NCBI GenBank assembly: GCA_044371405.1
Contig: JBILTS010000139.1
Coordinates: forward strand, 1-5,550
Direction of reading: 5' to 3'
DNA: 5,550 bases
From: RGEC01 sp044371405
GTDB taxonomy: Bacteria > Bacteroidota > Bacteroidia > NS11-12g > UBA955
Shown: positions 1-5,550 of the stretch, in pieces
Layout: the number at the start of each line of letters is the position of its first letter
How positions within the stretch are numbered: the stretch's first letter is position 1
The notes under the pieces: model-generated
The model's database searches: none
The model's input: the letters and a program-made list of their open reading frames with translations, nothing else
Told to the model about the DNA's origin: nothing
Made by a program: the position numbers and the translations under genes

Positions 1-3000
1 AAATATTGGGAACCCAAACAGGGCAATAAGGACAATTTTTAAACACCAGAATACTGTCTCTTCCTGTTCCGCATTCATTTACGGTTGTAAGGTAATAAAT
101 TCCGGGGGCTGTTATGTTCCTGCTTAATATGGCACTTCCGTTTTCCCAAAAGAAAGACCTTGCATTAGAAATGATAGGGTTAAGGGTAATATTGTTGTTT
201 CCGCAGATATTGATATCCGGGCCAAGATTCGCTTTTGGCAAACTCATTTTTCGTACAATGATGGTATCTGCACCCGGGCAAGTTTCAAAGAAGGCAGTAA
301 CCCTGTATGTGCCAGCACCGCTTATTGTGCGGGTTTGTTTATTGCTGTTGTCATCCCAGCGGTAGGTCCATAATGGATTGGTGTTTCTTACCTGTAGGGT
401 AAGCGTCTGACCATCGCAAATGGCAGTGTCAGGCCCCAGATAGGGTTTGGGTGCAGCGTTTTCCTTCACCTTTAGGGAATCCACTATCTCACAGCCGGCT
501 GCATTGGTAATCCGGATAAGATATGTTCCAGGATTTAAAAGCGTTCTGGTTTTTAGGGTGCTGTTATCCTGCCACCGCACTTGATCGGAAGTTTTGATTG
601 TAACAGTGAGAGAATCTCCCCGGCAGTAGAAGGTGTCCTTAAGCCATGGTCTGGCTGGCATAGGTTTTAGTACGGCGGTCACAGTGTCTCTTACTGTACA
701 GATTCCGCTCACGGTTTCTGCAATGTATTTCCCAGCGGTTGTAACGGTTCTGTTTCCGGGGGTGAAGCCATCAAGCCAGCGCATGGGTTGATGAAGTACG
801 CTAATAACAGCACTTTTACCGGGGCAGAATTCCACAAGACTGTCCGCTAGGATATTTAGGGTTTTGTCCAGTCTTACGAATGCTGTATCGTTGCTTTTGC
901 AGCCGGTCAGCCGGTCGGTAGCCCGGGCTGCCACCCACCCGATTTGGTCAAAAACCCCACTTACGCTGTCTCCGTTCACTTGATTCAGCGGGCGGCTGCC
1001 TGACCAGTTAATTATTTCATTTCCAAAGTGTATGGCTTTAAAACCCAGTGTACTGCTCTTGCAAATCACAGTATCTCCCGTTAGATGTAGGGATGGGTTG
1101 TTGTTTACGTAAAGGTCGATGGTAGAAGAATCCCTGCCGCAATTGGTGATTGAAACACATTTAACCTTCCAGAGCCCTGCATTGGTAGCCTTGAAATTTA
1201 AGTAAGCTGCTGTGGCGCCTGGAACGCGGGAGCCGTTTAAATGCCAACTATAGCTGTGACCTGCGGCACTATCAGGTTTGGCCTGAACTCCAATGGTTTG
1301 ACCCACACAATATGGCCCGCTCTGAGGGATAATACCTGACGGTTTTTTGCAGCAGAATGCATTGATATCAACCCTGACCGTATCAGTGGCAGTGCGTCCA
1401 TCGGCATCTTTCACCGTAAGGGTGTAAATGGTATTGTTTGAAGGTGCTGCTTTCGGTGCTGTTGTCAGTGCATTGTTGAGGCCGGTAGCCGGAGTCCATT
1501 GGAATGTAAAGGGAGCTTTTCCGCAGGATAATTTTGCGATTCCCAGCTGCAGGCTGTCTCCAAGACAAATGCGCTTGCCGTTCAGCGCTGAAACCGTGAA
1601 GGAGTCGGTCATACGCACGGTGGAAATGGCAGTGTCGGTGCATACTGTTGAATCAGCGGATACCACTGTCAGTTTTACCCTATAACTGCCGGGTTTGCTG
1701 TATCTGTGTTTGATATTCGCAATGGTTGTGTTTTCAGTAGCCCCGTCTCCGAAATCCCAATAGCGCATTACTATTCGCTGTTTGGCCGAATCGATACTTA
1801 TGTCAGTAAATAAAACTGAATCGGCGGTGCAGGACCCAGCGGTAAAGCGAAAATCGGCATTCAGTCTGCATTTAATTATTCGGTTGGGTGGCGGATTGAT
1901 GGTGCTTCGGCAGGTAACCAAACGGCTAACACTGGGGTTCGATATAGTTTGACTAATCGTTGAAATTCCGCCGCTGGTTCCGGAATTAACGCTAAGGTTG
2001 CTGAAATTGACGGTAATATTGGCTGAATTTATGGTCAGCTGAACCAGTCCACATTTACTATCGCCGCAGTCGCCCATGTTTAGCAATTGCAGCCCCCGGC
2101 CTGAAGTAATGTCCTCTGCATACAAAACCAGCCCTCGGGAGGGGTGCCAGGCCAGGTCAGGTGAACCGGGTCCGCTGTAATCGTAATCGCGGCCAAAAGA
2201 TCCTACCACATGGCTCCAAAGTATCTTGCCGCTGTAATCAGTTTTAAAAACGAGTTTATGCTTTCGTCCGCCGTCGTAACTGTTGGTTTGTGAAACCATA
2301 ATAAGCCCGTCTCCGGCATCTTCAATACCTCCGCAGTAGTCATTGCCGGTTCCACCAAATACTTTTGACCATCGGATATTTCCGCTGCTGTCAAAACAGT
2401 GCAGAATAAGATCAACGCTGCCGAATCCGCTGCCAGTGGGTGGAATGGCAATACCGTATCCATAAATATCGCCATTGGCCAGAACTTTTACATGGATTAT
2501 TTTTTCGAGAAATGAAGCGGTAGATCGTTTACTCCATTGTAATGTGCCGCTGCGGTTGGTTTTTAGTAAAAATGTCCGTTCATTAGGGTCGCGCACATCA
2601 CCGCCCAGAATGTAGCCTCCTTTGGCTTCGGCCGCCCCGTTTGAATAGGTATGGTAACTAGTGGTGAACACCCGGTGGTATCGGATGTTTCCCAAACTGT
2701 CAAATTCATTCATCATGATGCCAAATAATCCGCCACTATATTGGGCGGCGAGGCCAGTGGTGACAAACTTCTGGTCTTTGGTGAGAAAGCCAGAATTGTA
2801 CACTTCTGTCAGACTATTCCCGTTAAAGCGGGTTTCTCCCTGCCGGACAATATTACCATTTACATCAAATACTGTTAGTGCAGATTGCCCGCCCGCATTG
2901 CTGTAGCTTCTGGTTCGGTAAGTAACATAAACCCTTCCTGAGGGTGATACCCTGTTTTTAATCAACACATCTTCATTGTTGCTGCCTCCGAACACCCTGA

Positions 3001-4966
3001 ACCATAGTATTCTGCCGGTGTCATCGGTCCTGCATAAAAATGCATCGTTTCCACCTGCACCGGTGCCAGTAATGGTTCCGGAAATGAACAGATTGCCATT
3101 CCACCAGCTGATGCCATGCGGAATGATAGAGGCCCCTGAAATTCGGTGAGAAATGTCAAAATAATGTCGAGGTCTGTTGCATGGCAAGGCGGATAGCACA
3201 TTCACCCGAATGGTGTCAGTTATATTGCTTAGGCAATTATTGTCCGTTACCCGCTGTAAGCGGTATGTAGTTGTTTTTGATGGGAAGAAAATGGCGTAAT
3301 AAAGTGTATCAGAGGAATTGAAATTGTATTGCGTTGTTCCATCAGAAACAGTGATTCTGAAATTGGGGTCCCCTGTTAGTTTAATGGGCAAAGCCACGCC
3401 ATTGCCTGTGGTAACGTTGATGCTTTTTTGGAGGAACCGTCCTGTGGGGCGCCTTACACTGATATAACGCTTTTCCTCGGTAGAATCTTTATAAGTGCCA
3501 TCTGTCACATAAAATTTTACGTCAAATGATCCTTGGGCTGAATAAACTACCTTCACCACAGAATCAAAACTGACGGATGGGTTGCCTCCACTAAATCTCC
3601 ACATAAAAAATGTTGGTTTTCCAATGGAATTATTCTTGAAAACCACCGTATCACCGGGGCAGGCATTACGTTTGTTTGATGTGAAACGGGCTATAAAAGG
3701 TTTAACGCACTTGATGGCTTGTTCGGCATTAATTCGTCCATTGCCCAGTAAGCCGCTGAACCCTGGATTTTTGCTGTTAATATTGTCACAGGATGATTTC
3801 AGGCAGCTTTCTATATCTGTGGCTGCCATAGACGGATTTTTTGATAACATGAGTGCGCAAAGTCCGCTAACCAGGGGGCAAGCCATGGAGGTTCCACTCT
3901 TGTAATCGTAAGAGCCATTAGTTACAGTGCTGTAAATATCTGAACCGGGAGCACATACATCAATCCAGGTTCCGTAGTTGGAAAAACTGCTGCGCGTATC
4001 AGTGGATGTTGTGCTGGCCACTGATATTACATTGTTATAAGCTGCGGGATAATGCAGCGTGCTGGTATTGCTGTTGCCGGCAGCGGCCACACAGATTATA
4101 TTTTTGGATGCGGCCAGATCAAACAGCAACTGATAGGTTCTGGAAAATCCGGTACCACCCCAGCTCATAGATATCACATTGGCATTAGCAATGATAGCGT
4201 ATTCCACCCCCTGTGCGGCACCTGTGAGGAACCCTGAACTGCTGGCTGCAATTTTGACAGGAATGAGTTTGACCCCATATCCGATGCTGGCGATGCCGCT
4301 CCCGTTATTGGTTTCTGCACCAACGATGCCTGCACAATGAGTGCCATGGTCAAAACCGGGGACTGCCGGTGGGTTGGGGTTGTTGTCATTGTCTGCTGCA
4401 TCCCACCCGTTCACATCATCCACATATCCGTTCCTGTCATCATCAATGCCGTTGCCCGCAATTTCACCAGGGTTTTTCCAGATTGCGTTCTTTAGGTCAG
4501 AATGGCCTGTTTCAACGGCGTCATCAACAACCGCAACTGTAATGGAAGCAATGCCTTTTGCAAGATCCCAGGCATTCTCTGCCTGAATGATCTTTAGATT
4601 ATACTGCGCTGTCTGCAGGTCATTGGGTGTGTGAAACAATTTGTAATTTGGATTGCGTTCCAGATATTCAATGATTGCATCGTTTTGTATAATTTTCGTG
4701 AGCCTCAGGCAACTTTCCTCACTGCCGTAAACCCCATATACACGGCTCAGGGGGCCTTGGGTTTGTTTGAAATATTTTTTCATCAAAACACTCTCAGTGC
4801 TCGCTTTTTCATTCATTGCCTTAATCCAGTTGCTGATTTGTTCGGGCTTTGTTTGGTCCTTAAACTTTAAAAAGTAGCAAGCATCTTGCGAAAAAGAGTT
4901 AGAAAAAAAGAAAGCGGTCAGAAAGAAGGTTGCTATTCTTGTCGCAATGCTCAAATAATTTAACAT
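1..4966 (-). CDS. Secreted multidomain S8 (subtilisin-like) serine protease with propeller, PKD and Ig-like modules; probable T9SS cargo, 3' partial
   Basis: The frame is open from ATG at 4966 to the left edge: 1655 codons plus one base, no stop seen. An in-frame TAA (4967-4969) lies directly before the ATG, so no upstream start is possible. Residues 1-26 look like a signal peptide, and 27-118 like an I9-type propeptide. The S8 domain (about 141-422) carries Asp148 (VAVVDDAV), His207 (DHGTHCAG), oxyanion Asn298 (AAAGNSNT) and Ser360 (SGTSMACP), so it should be an active endopeptidase. Then come a degenerate PKD module (426-508), an Ig-like spacer (511-590), six propeller-like repeats (601-966), a PKD module with WDFGDG (1070-1075), and seven Ig-like modules (1123-1644). 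The last residues, CPVWVPNI, resemble the entry to a CHU_C (T9SS type B) sorting domain, inferred to lie outside the window. Inferred role: extracellular or surface protein degradation. The family call is firm; substrate and exact anchoring are unknown. No partner gene follows within the window. Confidence 0.93.
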   Translation of the reverse strand, partial: MLNYLSIATRIATFFLTAFFFSNSFSQDACYFLKFKDQTKPEQISNWIKAMNEKASTESVLMKKYFKQTQGPLSRVYGVYGSEESCLRLTKIIQNDAIIEYLERNPNYKLFHTPNDLQTAQYNLKIIQAENAWDLAKGIASITVAVVDDAVETGHSDLKNAIWKNPGEIAGNGIDDDRNGYVDDVNGWDAADNDNNPNPPAVPGFDHGTHCAGIVGAETNNGSGIASIGYGVKLIPVKIAASSSGFLTGAAQGVEYAIIANANVISMSWGGTGFSRTYQLLFDLAASKNIICVAAAGNSNTSTLHYPAAYNNVISVASTTSTDTRSSFSNYGTWIDVCAPGSDIYSTVTNGSYDYKSGTSMACPLVSGLCALMLSKNPSMAATDIESCLKSSCDNINSKNPGFSGLLGNGRINAEQAIKCVKPFIARFTSNKRNACPGDTVVFKNNSIGKPTFFMWRFSGGNPSVSFDSVVKVVYSAQGSFDVKFYVTDGTYKDSTEEKRYISVRRPTGRFLQKSINVTTGNGVALPIKLTGDPNFRITVSDGTTQYNFNSSDTLYYAIFFPSKTTTYRLQRVTDNNCLSNITDTIRVNVLSALPCNRPRHYFDISHRISGASIIPHGISWWNGNLFISGTITGTGAGGNDAFLCRTDDTGRILWFRVFGGSNNEDVLIKNRVSPSGRVYVTYRTRSYSNAGGQSALTVFDVNGNIVRQGETRFNGNSLTEVYNSGFLTKDQKFVTTGLAAQYSGGLFGIMMNEFDSLGNIRYHRVFTTSYHTYSNGAAEAKGGYILGGDVRDPNERTFLLKTNRSGTLQWSKRSTASFLEKIIHVKVLANGDIYGYGIAIPPTGSGFGSVDLILHCFDSSGNIRWSKVFGGTGNDYCGGIEDAGDGLIMVSQTNSYDGGRKHKLVFKTDYSGKILWSHVVGSFGRDYDYSGPGSPDLAWHPSRGLVLYAEDITSGRGLQLLNMGDCGDSKCGLVQLTINSANITVNFSNLSVNSGTSGGISTISQTISNPSVSRLVTCRSTINPPPNRIIKCRLNADFRFTAGSCTADSVLFTDISIDSAKQRIVMRYWDFGDGATENTTIANIKHRYSKPGSYRVKLTVVSADSTVCTDTAISTVRMTDSFTVSALNGKRICLGDSLQLGIAKLSCGKAPFTFQWTPATGLNNALTTAPKAAPSNNTIYTLTVKDADGRTATDTVRVDINAFCCKKPSGIIPQSGPYCVGQTIGVQAKPDSAAGHSYSWHLNGSRVPGATAAYLNFKATNAGLWKVKCVSITNCGRDSSTIDLYVNNNPSLHLTGDTVICKSSTLGFKAIHFGNEIINWSGSRPLNQVNGDSVSGVFDQIGWVAARATDRLTGCKSNDTAFVRLDKTLNILADSLVEFCPGKSAVISVLHQPMRWLDGFTPGNRTVTTAGKYIAETVSGICTVRDTVTAVLKPMPARPWLKDTFYCRGDSLTVTIKTSDQVRWQDNSTLKTRTLLNPGTYLIRITNAAGCEIVDSLKVKENAAPKPYLGPDTAICDGQTLTLQVRNTNPLWTYRWDDNSNKQTRTISGAGTYRVTAFFETCPGADTIIVRKMSLPKANLGPDINICGNNNITLNPIISNARSFFWENGSAILSRNITAPGIYYLTTVNECGTGRDSILVFKNCPYCPVWVPNI
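35..1600 (-). repeat. Seven tandem Cys-containing Ig-like modules (residues 1123-1644)
   Basis: Seven beta-sandwich modules are marked by a first-strand Cys at residues 1134, 1220, 1302, 1381, 1448, 1517 and 1588 (spacings 86, 82, 79, 67, 69, 71). The usual context is C-x-G-D/Q/K. The first module has the familiar FQWTPATGL segment (W1157). The last four are compact and uniform: a Trp 16-20 residues after the Cys, a P/A-G-x-Y strand, and a second Cys 42-46 residues after the first (1423, 1492, 1563, 1632), which suggests one disulfide per module. Two open with LGPD. This type of array usually precedes a CHU_C domain in gliding-associated surface proteins. It probably forms a stalk that holds the protease away from the cell. 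Confidence 0.85.
1610..1858 (-). other. Canonical PKD domain (residues 1037-1119)
   Basis: The module starts ADFRFTAGSCTADSVLF and contains the hallmark YWDFGDG (W1070 to G1075), followed by KHRYSKPGSYRVKLTVVS. This is a textbook PKD beta-sandwich pattern (H-x-Y-x-x-P-G-x-Y-x-V-x-L-x-V). It links the propeller-like region to the Ig-like array. Such domains are common spacers and sometimes polymer-binding units in secreted Bacteroidota enzymes. Confidence 0.9.
2069..3166 (-). repeat. Six-repeat beta-propeller-like region (protein repeats, residues 601-966)
   Basis: Six protein repeats of about 50 residues share the pattern hydrophobic strand, D-x-x-G-N/R-I-x-W, then S-K-V-F-G-G and an acidic segment. 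The aligned aromatic (or replacement) positions are W655, R708, Y763, W811, W866 and W917, with spacings of 53, 55, 48, 55 and 51. The best copies read GRILWFRVFGG and GNIRWSKVFGG. Each is followed by a strand such as GRVYVTY or DGLIMVSQT. This resembles SBBP-type beta-propeller repeats. The region ends near GDCGDSKCG (966-972). The nucleotide sequences are not recognisably repeated, so the copies are old. Propeller function here is unknown; protein binding or substrate presentation would fit. Confidence 0.7.
3443..3691 (-). other. Degenerate PKD-like module (residues 426-508)
   Basis: The module begins ARFTSNKRNACPGDTVVF and continues through FMWRFSGG and GSFDVKFYVTDG. The order matches a PKD beta-sandwich: a CxGD strand, a W-x-F-x-G-x turn, then a G-x-Y/F-x-V strand. 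The WDFGDG hallmark is degraded to WRFSGG. It follows the catalytic domain directly and probably acts as a spacer or substrate-contact domain. An Ig-like segment without a clear family signature follows (about 511-590: LTGDPNFRITVSDGTT, then a TTTYRLQRVTDNNC stretch). Confidence 0.6.
3701..4546 (-). other. Peptidase S8 catalytic domain (residues 141-422)
   Basis: All catalytic positions are present in the order Asp148, His207, Asn298, Ser360. The His-to-Asn spacing (91) equals that of subtilisin (64 to 155), and Asn-to-Ser (62) is close to its 66. The Asp-to-His interval is 59 instead of 32, because of an insertion rich in Asp and Asn (residues 171-196: GNGIDDDRNG, then VDDVNGWD and DNDNN). 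The insertion looks calcium-binding and is typical of Bacteroidota S8 proteases. Cys211 follows HGTH as in proteinase K-like enzymes. A second Cys (363) follows the nucleophile motif, and Leu365 replaces the His often seen after the Pro. The domain ends near GNGRINAEQAIKC (to Cys420). Confidence 0.95.
4613..4888 (-). other. Inhibitor-type propeptide region (residues 27-118)
   Basis: Residues 27-118 lie between the signal peptide and the catalytic core. They open with a strand-like segment, CYFLKFKD, and end with IIEYLERNPNYKLF followed by PND. This resembles the end of I9-like subtilisin prodomains, where a V/IEY-x-E-x-N-Y segment precedes a P-N-D linker. Such prodomains fold the protease and block its active site until removed. 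A cleavage site between about residues 111 and 122 is inferred from position only. Similarity is at the pattern level, so the domain name is less certain than the catalytic domain. Confidence 0.6.
4889..4966 (-). other. Signal peptide of the S8 protease (residues 1-26)
   Basis: The first residues are MLNYLSIATR followed by a hydrophobic run, IATFFLTAFFF, and a small-residue end, SNSFS, before QDA. This has the n-, h- and c-region order of a Sec signal peptide. Cleavage is most likely after Ser26, leaving Gln27 as the new N-terminus, a common arrangement in Bacteroidota exported proteins. There is no Cys directly after the cleavage point, so a lipoprotein is unlikely. Sec export to the periplasm followed by T9SS transport across the outer membrane is the inferred route. 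Confidence 0.85.
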
Positions 4967-4984
4967 TTAGTGCGTATTTTGAAA

Positions 4985-4992
4985 CAAAAATA
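4985..4992 (-). promoter_or_regulatory. Candidate -7 element (TAnnTTTG) for the protease gene
   Basis: On the minus strand TATTTTTG fits the Bacteroidota sigma-ABfr -7 consensus TAnnTTTG exactly and lies 18 bases before the ATG. I see no convincing TTTG/TTG box 19-21 bases further upstream, and the surrounding tract is nearly all A/T, where chance matches are likely. If real, the leader would be only about ten bases long, and no Shine-Dalgarno sequence is present, as is common in this phylum. Confidence 0.35.
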
Positions 4993-5056
4993 AAAAAAAT
5001 TTTCGAATTTTATGTACTGTTGTGTCAGGTAAAGTGGATGTTTCACAATAAATCTG

Positions 5057-5088
5057 GTTGCGGGTGTAATGTTTTGTGATTTTCTTTG
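5057..5088 (+). promoter_or_regulatory. Weak candidate promoter for adk
   Basis: GTTG (5057-5060) and TTTCTTTG (5081-5088) are 20 bases apart and resemble the Bacteroidota TTTG / TAnnTTTG pair, each with one mismatch to the fixed bases. The -7-like box ends only ten bases before the adk ATG, which implies a very short leader. No alternative plus-strand match is better within the 132-bp intergenic region. This is a suggestion only. Confidence 0.22.
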
Positions 5089-5098
5089 CCCACTCATT

Positions 5099-5550
5099 AT
5101 GCTAAACCTCATCATATTTGGACCTCCCGGCGCCGGTAAAGGCACACAGAGTGAAAAGATTATAGACCGGTATCAGCTGGTGCATATTTCCACCGGTGAT
5201 TTGCTCCGTGCGGAACGCAATGCAGGCACTGAGCTGGGAAACAAAGCCAACGAATACATCAGCAAGGGCGAATTGGTGCCCGATGCGGTTGTGATCGGCA
5301 TGGTCCGAAACTTTATGTTGTCAAAATCCGGAGCCAGGGGTTTCATTTTTGACGGGTTTCCCAGAACCATTCCTCAGGCAGAAGCGCTGGATTCCATGCT
5401 GATGGAGTTTGAAACATCTATTTCTACCGTGCTGGGACTGGAAGTGGAAGAGGATGAGTTGGTGAAACGACTGATGCTGCGAGGCCAAACTTCCGGCAGG
5501 GTTGATGATCAGGATGAAGTAACCATCCGCAACCGTTTCCGCGAGTACCT
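5099..5550 (+). CDS. adk: Adenylate kinase, short-LID type, 3' partial (first 150 residues)
   Basis: Adenylate kinase interconverts ATP + AMP and 2 ADP in the cytoplasm. The P-loop GPPGAGKGT is at residues 8-16. The AMP-binding segment STGDLLRAE starts at 31 (Arg37), and DGFPRT at 85-90 carries the AMP-contacting Arg89, with Gln93 following. The LID region is the short form: LRGQTSGRVDD (127-137) replaces the longer LID of the E. coli enzyme and lacks Zn-binding Cys. Arg134, Arg144 and Arg146 sit where phosphate-contacting arginines are expected. The family is usually 190-220 residues, so about 40 or more are missing past the right edge. The start at 5099 gives MLNLIIFGPPG, the usual spacing to the P-loop. 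An in-frame ATG at 5069 would add ten residues (MFCDFLCPLI) not typical of the family. No Shine-Dalgarno is visible. The gene is divergent from the protease gene. Confidence 0.96.
   Translation, partial: MLNLIIFGPPGAGKGTQSEKIIDRYQLVHISTGDLLRAERNAGTELGNKANEYISKGELVPDAVVIGMVRNFMLSKSGARGFIFDGFPRTIPQAEALDSMLMEFETSISTVLGLEVEEDELVKRLMLRGQTSGRVDDQDEVTIRNRFREY

Noticed and set aside
617..625. RGD tripeptide (residues 1449-1451) as an integrin-type adhesion motif
   Set aside because: It falls in the C-x-G-D first-strand position that recurs in these Ig-like modules (LGD, PGK, DGQ in others), so the match is explained by the module consensus.
3582..3905. Plus-strand open frame of 107 codons inside the protease gene
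   Set aside because: It lies antisense to the S8 domain and PKD module, where the minus-strand frame carries the catalytic Ser motif. The product has no recognisable domain and no promoter or ribosome site is seen. The same holds for the other short frames between 114 and 4870.
1..4966. Possible frameshift or pseudogene, given the great length
   Set aside because: Every domain from the signal peptide to the last Ig module reads in one frame with no stop. All catalytic residues are present, and module spacing stays regular to the left edge.
4993..5012. A/T tract with TTCGAA as a terminator or operator
   Set aside because: The palindrome is only six bases; flanking bases do not extend it and no GC-rich stem precedes the T run. 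Neither gene ends here, so a terminator is not expected.
5069..5098. Upstream adk start at ATG 5069
   Set aside because: It would add ten residues before the MLNLIIFGPPG start. The 5099 start gives the usual distance to the P-loop, so it is preferred, though the longer form cannot be excluded from sequence alone.
4960..5145. Minus-strand open frame spanning the intergenic region
   Set aside because: It starts antisense to the adk P-loop, crosses the AT-rich spacer and ends at the protease start in another frame. It is best explained by chance openness plus the adk shadow.
5173..5370. Minus-strand open frame antisense to adk
   Set aside because: It overlaps the conserved AMP-binding and DGFPRT parts of adk on the other strand, and its translation has no family features.

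Overview
The window looks like chromosomal DNA of a member of the Bacteroidota, probably a gliding or environmental lineage with a type IX secretion system (T9SS). The grounds are a very long secreted protein built from PKD and Cys-rich Ig-like modules, a C-terminal edge that reads as the lead-in to a CHU_C/T9SS type B sorting domain, a TAnnTTTG-type promoter element, no clear Shine-Dalgarno sequences, and a short-LID adenylate kinase of the type common in this phylum. Genus or species cannot be named from the window.

Layout: 1-4966 (minus strand) is one uninterrupted reading frame of at least 1655 codons. It starts at 4966 and runs off the left edge without a stop. It encodes a secreted subtilisin-family (S8) serine protease. 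In order it has a signal peptide, an inhibitor-like propeptide, a complete catalytic domain (D148, H207, N298, S360), a degenerate PKD module, an Ig-like spacer, a beta-propeller-like region of six ~50-residue repeats, a canonical PKD module, and seven Cys-containing Ig-like modules. Positions 4967-5098 are a 132-bp AT-rich intergenic region between divergent genes. Positions 5099-5550 (plus strand) hold the first 150 codons of adenylate kinase (adk), cut off by the right edge.

The two genes are divergently transcribed and show no functional link: adk is nucleotide-pool housekeeping in the cytoplasm, while the protease is an exported, probably surface-bound or released enzyme. I see no RNA genes, mobile elements, CRISPR arrays or nucleotide-level repeats. 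Nothing in the window clearly amounts to a new multi-gene system. The most interesting object is the modular architecture of the giant protease, especially the six-repeat propeller placed between the catalytic domain and the Ig stalk.
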